The notes under the pieces were generated by a model, which was not told the DNA's origin, made no database searches, and saw only the letters and a list, made by a program, of their open reading frames with translations. From positions 1 to 9,741 of the forward strand of contig JABCYT010000076.1 in the NCBI GenBank assembly GCA_013290035.1: a stretch of 9,741 bases of DNA. The letters run 5' to 3'. This document shows positions 1 through 7,065 of the stretch, piece after piece (position 1 is the first letter of the stretch; every line of letters starts with the position of its first letter). The position numbers were made by a program, and so were the translations under genes. This DNA is from Alphaproteobacteria bacterium. Lineage in GTDB: Bacteria > Pseudomonadota > Alphaproteobacteria > Reyranellales > Reyranellaceae.

Positions 1-1212
1 CGAGGCGTTGGTGTAGCCGAACACAGAGGCGAGATTGGGCACATCCGAGTACATCATGCCCTTGTAGATGAAGGTCTTGGCTGGATCGACGGCGCGGCCG
101 TCGACCGAGAGCCTGGCCTTGCCGAGCGGCACCAGCACCAGCCCGGTCGCCGTCACGATCAGGTCGGCCGGCAGGTCGGCGCCGGATTTGAGCTTCAGGC
201 CGGTCTCGGTGAAGGTCTCGATGTGGTCGGTAACGAGCGAGACCTTGCCGCGGCGGATGGCGCGGAAGAAGTCCGCGTCGGGCACGAGGCAGAGCCGCTG
301 GTCCCACGGCTTGTAGCGCGGCGTGAAGTGCGTATCGATGTCGTAGTCCGGACCGAGCAACTGACGCACGCCGCCCAGCAACAGGCTTTTCACCTTGTCC
401 GGCTTGCGCTTGCACATCTGGTAGAAATACATGCCGAGCAGGACGTTGCGCCAGCGCGTCGCCCAGTAGGCGAGCTTGAGCGGCAGGCGGCGGCGCAGCT
501 TGTTGGCCAGCTGATCCTGGCTCGGCCGCGCCACCATGTAGGTCGGCGAGCGCTGCAGCATGGTGACGTGTTCGGCCGTTTCGGCCATGGCCGGCACCAG
601 GGTCACCGCCGTGGCGCCGCTGCCGATCACGACCACGCGCTTGCCGGCATAGTCGATGTCGTCGGTCCATTTCTGCGGATGGACGATGCGGCCCTTGAAG
701 CGGTCCATGCCGGCGAACTCCGGCAGGTAGCCCGCTTCGTAGTCGTAATAGCCGCTGCACATCCACAGGAAGTTGCAGGTGAAACGCCGCGCGACGCGGT
801 CCGGTCCTGTTTCGACCTCGACGGTCCAGCGGGCGTCCGGCGTCGACCACGCGGCGGCGATGACCTTGTGGCCGTAGCGGATCCTCCTGTCGATGCCGTG
901 GTCGCTCGCGACTTCGCGGATGTAGGTCAGGATCGAGGGCCCGTCGGCGATCGCCTTGGCTTCCTTCCACGGCCGGAACGAGTAGCCCAGCGTGTACATG
1001 TCGGAATCGGAGCGCACGCCGGGATAGCGGAACAGGTCCCAGGTGCCGCCGCTCGCCGCGCGCGCCTCGAGGATGGCGTAGCTCTTGCCCGGGCATTTGT
1101 GCTGCAGGTGCCAGGCGGCGCCGATGCCGGACAGGCCCGCGCCGACGATCAGCACGTCGAAATATTCCGTGTCACTGCGATCCGTCGCTGCCGGGGCGGT
1201 CAGGCTGTCCAT
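1..1212 (-). CDS. ethA: EthA-type flavin-containing (Baeyer-Villiger) monooxygenase, 3' end cut by window edge
   Basis: This is a class B FAD/NADPH monooxygenase that would insert oxygen into ketones or oxidise sulfur or nitrogen groups in the cytosol. The first 404 codons are present; the C-terminus (about 85-90 residues, judged from the 489-residue M. tuberculosis EthA) lies beyond position 1. Visible motifs are the FAD-binding GAGLSG at residues 24-29, the Baeyer-Villiger fingerprint F172-x-G-xxx-H178-xxx-W182 followed by TDD, the NADPH-binding GSGATA at 197-202, and a TATG motif at 354-357. Long blocks match M. tuberculosis EthA as I remember it, for example TWDLFRYPGVRSDSDMYTLG at 57-76, WDQRLCLVP and YKGMM. 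The ATG at 1212 is the only in-frame ATG before the FAD motif, and it has no good Shine-Dalgarno. It lies 70 bp behind the PrpB-like gene on the same strand. The family is firm; the natural substrate is unknown. Confidence 0.93.
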   Translation of the reverse strand, partial: MDSLTAPAATDRSDTEYFDVLIVGAGLSGIGAAWHLQHKCPGKSYAILEARAASGGTWDLFRYPGVRSDSDMYTLGYSFRPWKEAKAIADGPSILTYIREVASDHGIDRRIRYGHKVIAAAWSTPDARWTVEVETGPDRVARRFTCNFLWMCSGYYDYEAGYLPEFAGMDRFKGRIVHPQKWTDDIDYAGKRVVVIGSGATAVTLVPAMAETAEHVTMLQRSPTYMVARPSQDQLANKLRRRLPLKLAYWATRWRNVLLGMYFYQMCKRKPDKVKSLLLGGVRQLLGPDYDIDTHFTPRYKPWDQRLCLVPDADFFRAIRRGKVSLVTDHIETFTETGLKLKSGADLPADLIVTATGLVLVPLGKARLSVDGRAVDPAKTFIYKGMMYSDVPNLASVFGYTNAS

Positions 1213-1220
1213 GGATGTTA

Positions 1221-1285
1221 GATGGCGGAAGCCACCGCGGCGCGCAACCCGGTCCCAAGGGCCTCGATCCGTTGGCGGATGCCTA
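1221..1285 (-). other. Gap before ethA: two small hairpins, no clear promoter
   Basis: The 70-bp gap between the PrpB-like gene and ethA contains two short inverted repeats. One is ATCCG/CGGAT at 1267-1280 with a 4-nt loop, a few bases after the PrpB-like stop codon. The other is a 6-bp stem with one G-U pair at 1221-1236, just before the ethA start. Neither is followed by a T-run, so neither resembles a standard intrinsic terminator. They may shape the mRNA ends or may be chance in GC-rich DNA. Confidence 0.25.
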
Positions 1286-2107
1286 CTCCTTCATGAAGGC
1301 ATTGAGGTCCGGCGTCGGGATCGAATGGTCGAGGTAGCTGAAGGTGCCCTTCTCCTTGACCTCCTTCGCCGCGTCCACCAGGCCGGTCATGGCGGCGCGG
1401 TAGAGCGAGGTGGCGAGGCTGATGCGCTTCACGCCGGCAGCCTCGAGGTCGGCCTTGGTGAAAGAGCGGCCCTTTATGCCGACCATGAAGTTGAACGGCT
1501 TGTTGAGCGCGCTGCAGACCTTCTTCACCGCGGCGAGATCGGGCAGGCCGGGCGACATCAGCACATCGGCGCCCGCCGCCTCGAAGGCCTGCAGGCGGCG
1601 GATGACATCGTCGAGATCGGGCTGACCGCGCAAAAAGCCCTCGGCACGGGCGGTCAAGGTGAAGGGAAACGGGAGCGAACGCGCGGCCTTCACGGCGGCA
1701 GCGACTCGCTGGGTCGCGACCTCGATGTCGTAGAGCGGCTTGTCCTTGTTGCCGGTCGCATCCTCGATCGAACCGCCGACCAGGCCGACGCCCGCCGCCT
1801 GGCGGATGGTCTCGGCCGCGGCGTCGGGTGCGTCGCCGAAGCCCTTCTCGAGGTCGGCGGCCACCGGCAGGTCGCAGGCCTCGACGATCATCTGGGCGTT
1901 GGCCAGCGCCTCCTCGCGCGTCACTTTACCGTCGCGCTTGCCCAGCACGCCGGCCTTGGCGCCGCTCGAGGTCGCCAGCGCCTGGAAGCCGAGGCCGGCG
2001 AGCACGCGCGCCGAACCCCCATCCCAGGGATTGGCGATCACGAAGGCGCCGGGCGCCTCGTGCAGGGCGCGGAACTTCTTGGCCTTGTCGGCTTGGCTGA
2101 CGCTCAT
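1283..2107 (-). CDS. Isocitrate lyase/PEP mutase superfamily protein (PrpB-like, COG2513 type)
   Basis: This 274-residue protein has the (beta/alpha)8 fold family pattern of the isocitrate lyase/phosphoenolpyruvate mutase superfamily. These enzymes make or break C-C or C-P bonds in 2-oxoacid-like substrates using Mg2+. Visible conserved elements are ANPWDGGSAR near residues 25-34, D85-L-E87 (metal site), SIEDATG at 113-119 with E115, and TARAEGF with R154. The KKCGH-type catalytic cysteine loop of true (methyl)isocitrate lyases is absent. The EDK...NS signature of PEP mutase and phosphonopyruvate hydrolase is also absent: after IED the sequence reads ATGNKDKPLYD. The reaction is therefore unassigned. 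The ATG at 2107 has a strong AGGAGG at 2118-2123. The gene lies 73 bp downstream of the sulfatase and 70 bp upstream of ethA on the same strand. Confidence 0.88.
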   Translation of the reverse strand: MSVSQADKAKKFRALHEAPGAFVIANPWDGGSARVLAGLGFQALATSSGAKAGVLGKRDGKVTREEALANAQMIVEACDLPVAADLEKGFGDAPDAAAETIRQAAGVGLVGGSIEDATGNKDKPLYDIEVATQRVAAAVKAARSLPFPFTLTARAEGFLRGQPDLDDVIRRLQAFEAAGADVLMSPGLPDLAAVKKVCSALNKPFNFMVGIKGRSFTKADLEAAGVKRISLATSLYRAAMTGLVDAAKEVKEKGTFSYLDHSIPTPDLNAFMKE

Positions 2108-2140
2108 GGTGTTCCTTCCTCCTGGTACGGCCTGGCCACG

Positions 2141-2149
2141 ACCCTAGCA
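2141..2149 (-). promoter_or_regulatory. Possible extended -10 promoter for the PrpB-like gene
   Basis: On the minus strand the gap between the sulfatase and the PrpB-like gene holds TGCTAGGGT, which fits the extended -10 form TGnTAnnnT. No convincing -35 is seen at 16-18 bp. Transcription would start near 2133 and leave a leader of roughly 25 nt containing the AGGAGG ribosome site. This is a weak call from pattern only. If real, the PrpB-like and ethA genes could be transcribed separately from the genes before them. Confidence 0.25.
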
Positions 2150-2162
2150 CGGGCCGGGTGCT
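2146..2162 (-). other. Short inverted repeat after the sulfatase gene
   Basis: AGCAC at 2146-2150 and GTGCT at 2158-2162 form a perfect 5-bp stem around a 7-nt G/C loop that could extend the pairing. It lies about 20 bp past the sulfatase stop codon. There is no T-run, so it is at best a weak terminator or an RNA-processing structure. It overlaps the possible extended -10 element. Confidence 0.25.
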
Positions 2163-2180
2163 GCTTGCGCGCTGCCGTCG

Positions 2181-3890
2181 TCAGCGCCCGATGGGCCGGA
2201 GCGGCCAAGTGAAGCTGTCGGGCAGATTGCCGGTCTCGACGAAGCGCGCGGTCATCAGGTCGTGCAGGCGCGACCATTCCTTTTTCGCCTCAGCAGCCGG
2301 TGTTCCATAGAGCAGGTTATCCAACTGGCCCGGGTCATTTTTGATGTTGTAGAGCTCGTATGCGAGCCCGCCGCCATCGAGCCCGAAATAGACGGCATAG
2401 GTCCAGTCGCCCTCGCGAATGGCGCGGATATGGCCGCCTGGTGTACTGGCGGGGAGGAAGAAGAGATCGTCGAAGGAAAAGATCGTGAAATCCTGGACCG
2501 CCTTGGACGGATCGCGCAGGACCGGCACGATGCTCTTGCCGAGAGCGTAGGATTCCGGCTGGGCGACGCCCGCGAGATCGAGCAGCGTCGGCAGGAGATC
2601 GAGATGGTCGTAAAACGCATCGGTCTCGAGGGGTTCCGGATAGAGCCTGGGATTGTGAACGATCAGCGGGATGTGAATCATCTCCTCATAGACCGTATAG
2701 GCCTTCTCGCGCATGCCGTGCGACAGGCCGCCTTCGCCGTGGTCGGCCAGCCGCAGGATGATCGTGCTGTCCATCAGCCCGGTCTCTTCCAATGTGTCGA
2801 GCACGGTCGTGACATGCCTGTCGGCCAGCGTGTTGAGATAGGCATAGAAGTTCACGTATTCGCGTTCCGCCTCAGCCGTCTTGAGCGGTGCGAAGTTGTT
2901 GTAGCTGGCGCGCGCCGCCCGCTGGACGCTGGGCTTCTTCAGCAGGTCGTCGCCGTAGTTGGGCGGCAGCTCGATGCCGAGATTGGCGAAGTCCTCATGG
3001 CGGTAGCCCGCCTCCTTCCAGCTGGTCGGATAGACATAGACGTCGTGCGGGTTGACCAGCGATATGAACAGGCAAAACGACTTGCCCAGCCTGGGCGCGC
3101 GATTCTTCAGAAAGTCGACGACGCTCTCGCCGAACCCTGGCGTCTGACCTCGAGCACCTGGCGTCGGACCCTTGATGTAGCGCCCATCATTGTCGGGATT
3201 GGCACCGCCCAGAGTGGCCAGTCCATCGAATGTTCCGAACGGGGTCGGCTGCCGGGTCTCGATGGCGTTACCGGCGTCGGGTGGATTCCAGCCCGACCAA
3301 CCGAAGTTTTCCTGCATCGCCCTGATATCGTCGGCCGTCCACTCCTCGCCGCCGTTTCCCATCGCCGCGTTGGCGGCATAGCTCAGGTGCCATTTGCCTT
3401 TCCAGACCACCTCGTAGCCTGCCTTCTCCTTGAGCAGCGAGGCGATGTTCGGCTGGCGGCCTTGATGCACCAGGCCGGGCCAGAGGAGCGTCTGGGTCAC
3501 GCGATTGACCGGCGCGAACCGACCGGTCGTCATCAGCGCGCGCGACGGCGAGCACTGGCAAACCGCCGTATAGGCGCGGTTGAAATAAAGGCCGTGACGC
3601 TTCAGCCGTTGCAAGCCGGGCAGATTTTTTTCCGCCCAACCCGCCGGCCAGTGCATGTGATGACGCTCCTGATCCGTCATCAGCACGATGATGTTCGGCG
3701 CCTTGGGCAGCTCGACGGCGTCCCGGGCGATGGCCGGCGTGGTGAGTGCGGCCGAGACGCCGGAGAGGGACACCGCCAAACCGGCGCCTGCCTTCAGCAG
3801 TTCGCGCCGCGTGGCGGACGCCGAAGGGCTTGAAGCCGTTTCGTCAGGACCTTCCGCAGGCTGGCTGGACTCCGGAGATTTGTTGTCCAT
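2181..3890 (-). CDS. Tat-exported Cys-type sulfatase (alkaline phosphatase superfamily)
   Basis: This 569-residue sulfatase-family hydrolase would cleave a sulfate ester, or possibly a related ester, outside the cytoplasm. The N-terminus carries a twin-arginine signal, TRRELLKAG with R28-R29, a hydrophobic stretch, and a likely cleavage site after the AIA ending near residue 55. The catalytic motif is C113-S-P-S-R117, the formylglycine-forming Cys type. Further family residues are D73-Q74 in MTDQER, K166/H168 in WKGKWHLS, H282 in NPHD, and D383-H384 in ADHGE. An upstream in-frame start at 4052 would add 54 low-complexity residues and overlap the GFA gene by about 130 bp. I therefore prefer the ATG at 3890, 29 bp after the GFA stop, though its ribosome site is a weak G-rich stretch. 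The substrate is unknown. The formylglycine-generating enzyme it needs is not in this window. Confidence 0.92.
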   Translation of the reverse strand: MDNKSPESSQPAEGPDETASSPSASATRRELLKAGAGLAVSLSGVSAALTTPAIARDAVELPKAPNIIVLMTDQERHHMHWPAGWAEKNLPGLQRLKRHGLYFNRAYTAVCQCSPSRALMTTGRFAPVNRVTQTLLWPGLVHQGRQPNIASLLKEKAGYEVVWKGKWHLSYAANAAMGNGGEEWTADDIRAMQENFGWSGWNPPDAGNAIETRQPTPFGTFDGLATLGGANPDNDGRYIKGPTPGARGQTPGFGESVVDFLKNRAPRLGKSFCLFISLVNPHDVYVYPTSWKEAGYRHEDFANLGIELPPNYGDDLLKKPSVQRAARASYNNFAPLKTAEAEREYVNFYAYLNTLADRHVTTVLDTLEETGLMDSTIILRLADHGEGGLSHGMREKAYTVYEEMIHIPLIVHNPRLYPEPLETDAFYDHLDLLPTLLDLAGVAQPESYALGKSIVPVLRDPSKAVQDFTIFSFDDLFFLPASTPGGHIRAIREGDWTYAVYFGLDGGGLAYELYNIKNDPGQLDNLLYGTPAAEAKKEWSRLHDLMTARFVETGNLPDSFTWPLRPIGR

Positions 3891-3919
3891 GCCTCGTCCC
3901 CCGCCCGCCGTTTCCTCGA

Positions 3920-4276
3920 CTACAGGCTGCGCCCGTCCCACAAACGGGGGCTCAGCTTGTCGATATCGATACCTTCCACGCAACGAAGATTGATGCCGAC
4001 CGTCGGCGAACCGTCGGGCGCGGCGCCCTCGGCATAGCTTTCGATGCCGCACTCGCTGCAGAAGTGATGGTGCAGCTTCATCTTGTTGAACTGGTAGTCG
4101 CCTTGTTCAAATTCGCCCGATTTCAGCATGAATTTCGCCTTGGGCGCGAAGGCCCATACCGCGCCGAGCTTGCTGCAAATCGAGCAGTTGCACTTCAGCG
4201 CCGTCGACGGGTCGACCTCCACGGTGAAGGCGACGGCGCCACAATGACAGCTTCCGGAATAGGTCTGGGCGGCCAT
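3920..4276 (-). CDS. GFA-family zinc protein (glutathione-dependent formaldehyde-activating enzyme-like)
   Basis: This 118-residue protein belongs to the GFA/CENP-V family, small zinc-binding proteins. A few are linked to glutathione adducts of formaldehyde; most have no known reaction. The seven family cysteines are all present: C10 and C12 in CHCGAVAF, C29, C31 and C34 in CNCSICSK, and C73 and C76 in FCSECG. The C-terminal INLRCVEGID segment is typical of the family. The ATG at 4276 is chosen because AAGGAGGA lies at 4281-4288, just upstream. A longer frame beginning with TTG at 4294 would place that ribosome site inside the coding region. The gene lies 55 bp after phnY and 29 bp before the sulfatase. 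Its position next to an aldehyde-producing pathway is suggestive only; neither formaldehyde nor glutathione has a role in the known phnWAY route. Confidence 0.9.
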   Translation of the reverse strand: MAAQTYSGSCHCGAVAFTVEVDPSTALKCNCSICSKLGAVWAFAPKAKFMLKSGEFEQGDYQFNKMKLHHHFCSECGIESYAEGAAPDGSPTVGINLRCVEGIDIDKLSPRLWDGRSL

Positions 4277-4280
4277 GTTG

Positions 4281-4288
4281 TCCTCCTT
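4281..4288 (-). promoter_or_regulatory. Ribosome-binding site fixing the GFA-family start
   Basis: AAGGAGGA on the minus strand lies a few bases before the ATG at 4276. It is a near-perfect Shine-Dalgarno and argues against the upstream TTG at 4294. Confidence 0.75.
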
Positions 4289-4290
4289 CG

Positions 4291-4308
4291 GCAATACGTC
4301 TCGTATGC
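4291..4308 (-). other. Hairpin between phnY and the GFA-family gene
   Basis: ATACG (4294-4298) and CGTAT (4302-4306) form a perfect stem around a 3-nt loop, extended by a further GC/GC pair across a one-base bulge. It lies in the 55-bp gap after phnY and ends just before the GFA ribosome site. No T-run follows. It could be a weak attenuating or mRNA-processing hairpin that separates phnWAY expression from the genes beyond it. Confidence 0.4.
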
Positions 4309-4331
4309 CTGCTTTGGTCCGCCGATCCAGC

Positions 4332-5780
4332 CTATCCAGGCCAGGGCAGCGACCAGGTCTTCACATTGGTGAAGCTCTTCATCGCTTCAAGGACGCCTTC
4401 CTTATATCCGAGTCCCGAATCCTTGATACCGCCGAAGGGTGACATTTCGATGCGATAGCCCGGCACCTCCCAGATATTGACCGTGCCGACCTGCAGTTCG
4501 TCGACGAAGCGGGTGACGTAGTCCAGGCGATCGGTACAGACGCCGGAGGAGAGGCCATAGGCTGTGCCGTTGGAGACTTTTATGGCGTGGTCGATGTCCC
4601 TCACGCGGATGATGGGAATCGCCGGGCCGAACGTCTCCTCGCGCACCAGTTCGCAGGCCGGATCGACATGGTCGACCACGGTGGGCGGGAAGAGCGCGCC
4701 TCGGCGGTCGTTGCCATGCAGCAGCTTGGCGCCGTGCTTGGCCACCGCCTCGCTGACCCGGTCCTGGAACAGCGTGGCGGCGCGTTCATGGATCACCGTG
4801 CCGATATCGGTCTCGGGATCGAGCGGATCGCCCGCGTTGAGCTTCTTGGCCTTGGCCAGCACGCGCTCGACGAAGGCGTCAGCCACGCTCTCGACCACGA
4901 TGATGCGCTTCACGGCCGTGCAGCGCTGGCCGGAGTTCTTGGTGGCGCCGGCGACCGCGAGTTCGGCCGCCTTGTCCAGGTCGGCGTCCTCCATGACGAT
5001 CAGCGGATCGTTGCCGCCCAGCTCGAGGACCAGGCGCTTGTAGCCTGCGGTCGCGGCGATGTGCTTGCCGACCCTTACCGAGCCCGTGAAGGTTACAAGG
5101 TCGGCGTGCGGGTCGGTGATCATGGCATCGCCGACGTCGCCGGGATTGCCGGTGATGACCGACAGCATCTCAGGCGGCAGGCCGGCCTCGTAGAGCGTGT
5201 CGGCCAGGAACAGCGCGGTGAGCGGCGTCAGCTCGGTGGGCTTCAGCACCACGCAGTTGTTGGTGGCGAAGGCCGGCGCCAGCTTGTGCGCCACCATGTT
5301 GAGCGGGTGGTTGAAGGGCGTGATGGCCGAGATGGCGTTGAGCGGCTGGCGCAAGGTGAAGATCTTGCGCGGCTTGCCGTGCGGGGTGAGGTCGCAGGAG
5401 AAGGTCTGGCCATCATCGAGCAGGCAGAGCTGGCCGGCAAAGGTGAAGACATCGAAGGCGCGGCCGACCTCGTAGAGCGAGTCCTTCAGGCAGAGCCCTG
5501 ATTCGAGGGTGATCAGCCGCGAAAGCTCTTCCTTGCGGGCGGCCAGAAGCTCGGCGGTCTTGAGCAGGATCTGCTGGCGCTGGTAGCGCGTGAGCCTGGG
5601 CTTGTAGGCGTGGGCGATCCTGAAGGCCTCGGCCACCAGCTCGGGCGTGGCCCGCGGCACGCTGCCGACCAGGCGGTTGTCCCACGGGAAGCGGACATCG
5701 AGGCGGGCCTCGGTCTCGATCTTCTTGCCGGCGATGCGCAGCATCTCGTGACGCACGTCGCTGCGGAGCATCGTGTCCAT
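4332..5780 (-). CDS. phnY: Phosphonoacetaldehyde dehydrogenase (aldehyde dehydrogenase family)
   Basis: This 482-residue NAD(P)-dependent aldehyde dehydrogenase would oxidise phosphonoacetaldehyde to phosphonoacetate, the middle step of AEP degradation. Family residues are N157 in PFNHP, E253 in LELGG, and the nucleophile C287 in NSGQRC. FTGS at 231-234 belongs to the cofactor-binding region. R286 next to the cysteine, H158 after the catalytic Asn, and K60 sit where I recall phosphonate-contacting residues in the Sinorhizobium meliloti PhnY structure. The substrate call rests mainly on its position directly behind phnW and phnA. The ATG at 5780 is chosen because it lies 10 bp after the phnA stop with a GAGAG ribosome site touching that TGA. 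A longer in-frame extension to 5912 would overlap phnA with low-complexity sequence. A second ATG at 5771 is possible. Confidence 0.92.
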   Translation of the reverse strand: MDTMLRSDVRHEMLRIAGKKIETEARLDVRFPWDNRLVGSVPRATPELVAEAFRIAHAYKPRLTRYQRQQILLKTAELLAARKEELSRLITLESGLCLKDSLYEVGRAFDVFTFAGQLCLLDDGQTFSCDLTPHGKPRKIFTLRQPLNAISAITPFNHPLNMVAHKLAPAFATNNCVVLKPTELTPLTALFLADTLYEAGLPPEMLSVITGNPGDVGDAMITDPHADLVTFTGSVRVGKHIAATAGYKRLVLELGGNDPLIVMEDADLDKAAELAVAGATKNSGQRCTAVKRIIVVESVADAFVERVLAKAKKLNAGDPLDPETDIGTVIHERAATLFQDRVSEAVAKHGAKLLHGNDRRGALFPPTVVDHVDPACELVREETFGPAIPIIRVRDIDHAIKVSNGTAYGLSSGVCTDRLDYVTRFVDELQVGTVNIWEVPGYRIEMSPFGGIKDSGLGYKEGVLEAMKSFTNVKTWSLPWPG

Positions 5781-5784
5781 GGGC

Positions 5785-5793
5785 GTTCTCTCA
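5785..5793 (-). promoter_or_regulatory. phnY ribosome site overlapping the phnA stop codon
   Basis: TGAGAGAAC on the minus strand contains the phnA TGA stop and a GAGAG ribosome-binding stretch, with the phnY ATG starting at 5780. This arrangement suggests translational coupling of phnY to phnA. Confidence 0.55.
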
Positions 5794-7053
5794 GGCGACG
5801 AGGTTGAGGGCGAGGTCGAAGGCGTCGAAGTTCCGCCAAGGGCGCTGCTCGGCATCGGCGACGAGCCTGCGGTTGCAGAGAAGCGGCACCTTCTGCTCGG
5901 AGACCCCGCCATGGCTGCGCAACGGCTCGGTCAGGCCCGACAGGTCGTGGCGTTCCGCCGAGGTGCCCAGCACCTTGTGCTTGGTCGAGACGACGACGAG
6001 ATCGCCCAGCCGATCGGCCGGCAGCTCGAAACGGTGCGCCGCCTCCTCTTTGGAGAGCGCGGCCTCGATGCCGGGCATGGATTTCAGCTTGGCCGCCATC
6101 TCGGCGGCCGTCGTGCCGGCCGGCAGATAGACCACGGCGAAGGAACCGAGCGCCCCGTGATGGACGACGTAGGGATCGGTGATGGGCAGGATGACGCGCG
6201 CCTTGTCAGTCCCCAGCCAGCCGTCGAAGACATCCTGCAGGTAGATGACATCGGGTTTTCCGTCGGCGCCGAACTTGGCGTTCATGCCGTGGTCGGCCGT
6301 GAGCACGATGGTGCAGCCCATTGCCTCGAGCCTGGCCATGTATCCGTCCATCATGGCGTAGAAATCGTTGGCGACCGGCGTGCCCGGCGCATGCTTGTGC
6401 TGGATGTAGTCAGTGGTCGAGAGATACATGATCTGCGGCCGCTCGCGCTCCATCAGCTTGACGCCAGCGGCGAAGACGAATTCCGACAGGCCGGCGCTGT
6501 AGACGTCCGGCACCTTCATGCCGACCAGCGCATTGACGCCCTCGATGCCGTTCTCGGCCAAGGTCGCCTGGTCGGATTTCTCCGAAGAGAAACTGCACGC
6601 CTTGCCGGCACCCAGCGCCAGTCCCTTGCCCAGAAGCCCGCGCAGCTTGTCCTTGGCGGTGATGACGGCAATGCGGCAACCGGCACGCTGGAAGGCCGGG
6701 AACAGCGTCTCGACCCGCAGGAACTTCGGATCGTTCATCATCACTTCCTTGCCCGAGTCGGGATCGAGGAAGTAGTTGCCGCAAATGCCGTGCACGGCCG
6801 GCGGCTGGCCGGTGACGATGGAGAGATTGTTGGGATTGGTGAAGCTCGGTACGACGCAGTCGGCCAGCAGGCTGGTGCCTTGGGTCAGGACCTTGCCGAA
6901 CCACGGCGCACGACCCGCCTCGACGGCGCGTTCGATGTAGCCGGGCTCCGAGCCGTCGATGCAGACCACGACGACGGGCTGACGCGGCAGGCGATAGCGG
7001 CGGCCGTTGACGGCGATCTCGCCACCACTCGTGTTGATGCTGTCGGGTGCCAT
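5791..7053 (-). CDS. phnA: Phosphonoacetate hydrolase
   Basis: This 420-residue alkaline phosphatase-superfamily enzyme would cleave the C-P bond of phosphonoacetate, giving acetate and phosphate, with two zinc ions. Expected metal ligands and nucleophile are all visible: D33 in CIDGS, the nucleophile T72 in PSFTNPNN, D215 and H219 in TDYIQHKH, D254-H255 in TADHGMN, and H381 in RSHGG. The spacing is the same as in S. meliloti PhnA as I remember it, with a uniform shift of four residues. This is the hydrolase PhnA, not the unrelated small zinc-ribbon protein also called PhnA in E. coli. The ATG at 7053 is preceded by GGAGGA at 7058-7063, which overlaps the phnW stop. It lies between phnW and phnY at 9- and 10-bp gaps. 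No signal peptide is seen, so it is cytosolic. Confidence 0.96.
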   Translation of the reverse strand: MAPDSINTSGGEIAVNGRRYRLPRQPVVVVCIDGSEPGYIERAVEAGRAPWFGKVLTQGTSLLADCVVPSFTNPNNLSIVTGQPPAVHGICGNYFLDPDSGKEVMMNDPKFLRVETLFPAFQRAGCRIAVITAKDKLRGLLGKGLALGAGKACSFSSEKSDQATLAENGIEGVNALVGMKVPDVYSAGLSEFVFAAGVKLMERERPQIMYLSTTDYIQHKHAPGTPVANDFYAMMDGYMARLEAMGCTIVLTADHGMNAKFGADGKPDVIYLQDVFDGWLGTDKARVILPITDPYVVHHGALGSFAVVYLPAGTTAAEMAAKLKSMPGIEAALSKEEAAHRFELPADRLGDLVVVSTKHKVLGTSAERHDLSGLTEPLRSHGGVSEQKVPLLCNRRLVADAEQRPWRNFDAFDLALNLVA

Positions 7054-7057
7054 GGTT

Positions 7058-7065
7058 TCCTCCTA
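7058..7065 (-). promoter_or_regulatory. phnA ribosome site overlapping the phnW stop codon
   Basis: TAGGAGGA on the minus strand combines the phnW TAG stop with a strong Shine-Dalgarno for the ATG at 7053. Ribosomes finishing phnW would be placed to start phnA, so coupling is likely. Confidence 0.7.

Noticed and set aside
1283..2107. Phosphonopyruvate hydrolase or PEP phosphonomutase, tempting because of the phosphonate context
   Set aside because: The EDK...NS signature after the second metal-binding strand is missing, so context alone does not justify the name.
2108..2180. Intrinsic terminator after the sulfatase
   Set aside because: The short stem at 2146-2162 has no T-run after it. No rho-independent terminator with stem plus T-run was found anywhere in the window.
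223..2212. Two overlapping plus-strand open frames opposite ethA and the PrpB-like gene
   Set aside because: The minus strand carries clear FAD/NADPH and lyase-superfamily motifs. The plus frames are compositional by-products.
2262..3833. A 523-codon open frame on the plus strand opposite the sulfatase
   Set aside because: The opposite strand encodes a sulfatase with a full set of catalytic motifs. The plus-strand translation has no family features and no ribosome site.
2181..3890. Naming the sulfatase a phosphonate monoester hydrolase
   Set aside because: The active site is the ordinary CSPSR. The characterised Rhizobium enzyme, as I recall it, reads CGPAR, and overall similarity looked weak. 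Kept only as a hypothesis.
3891..4052. A longer sulfatase start at 4052
   Set aside because: The added 54 residues overlap the GFA coding region, are rich in R and G, and would bury the Tat signal well inside the protein.
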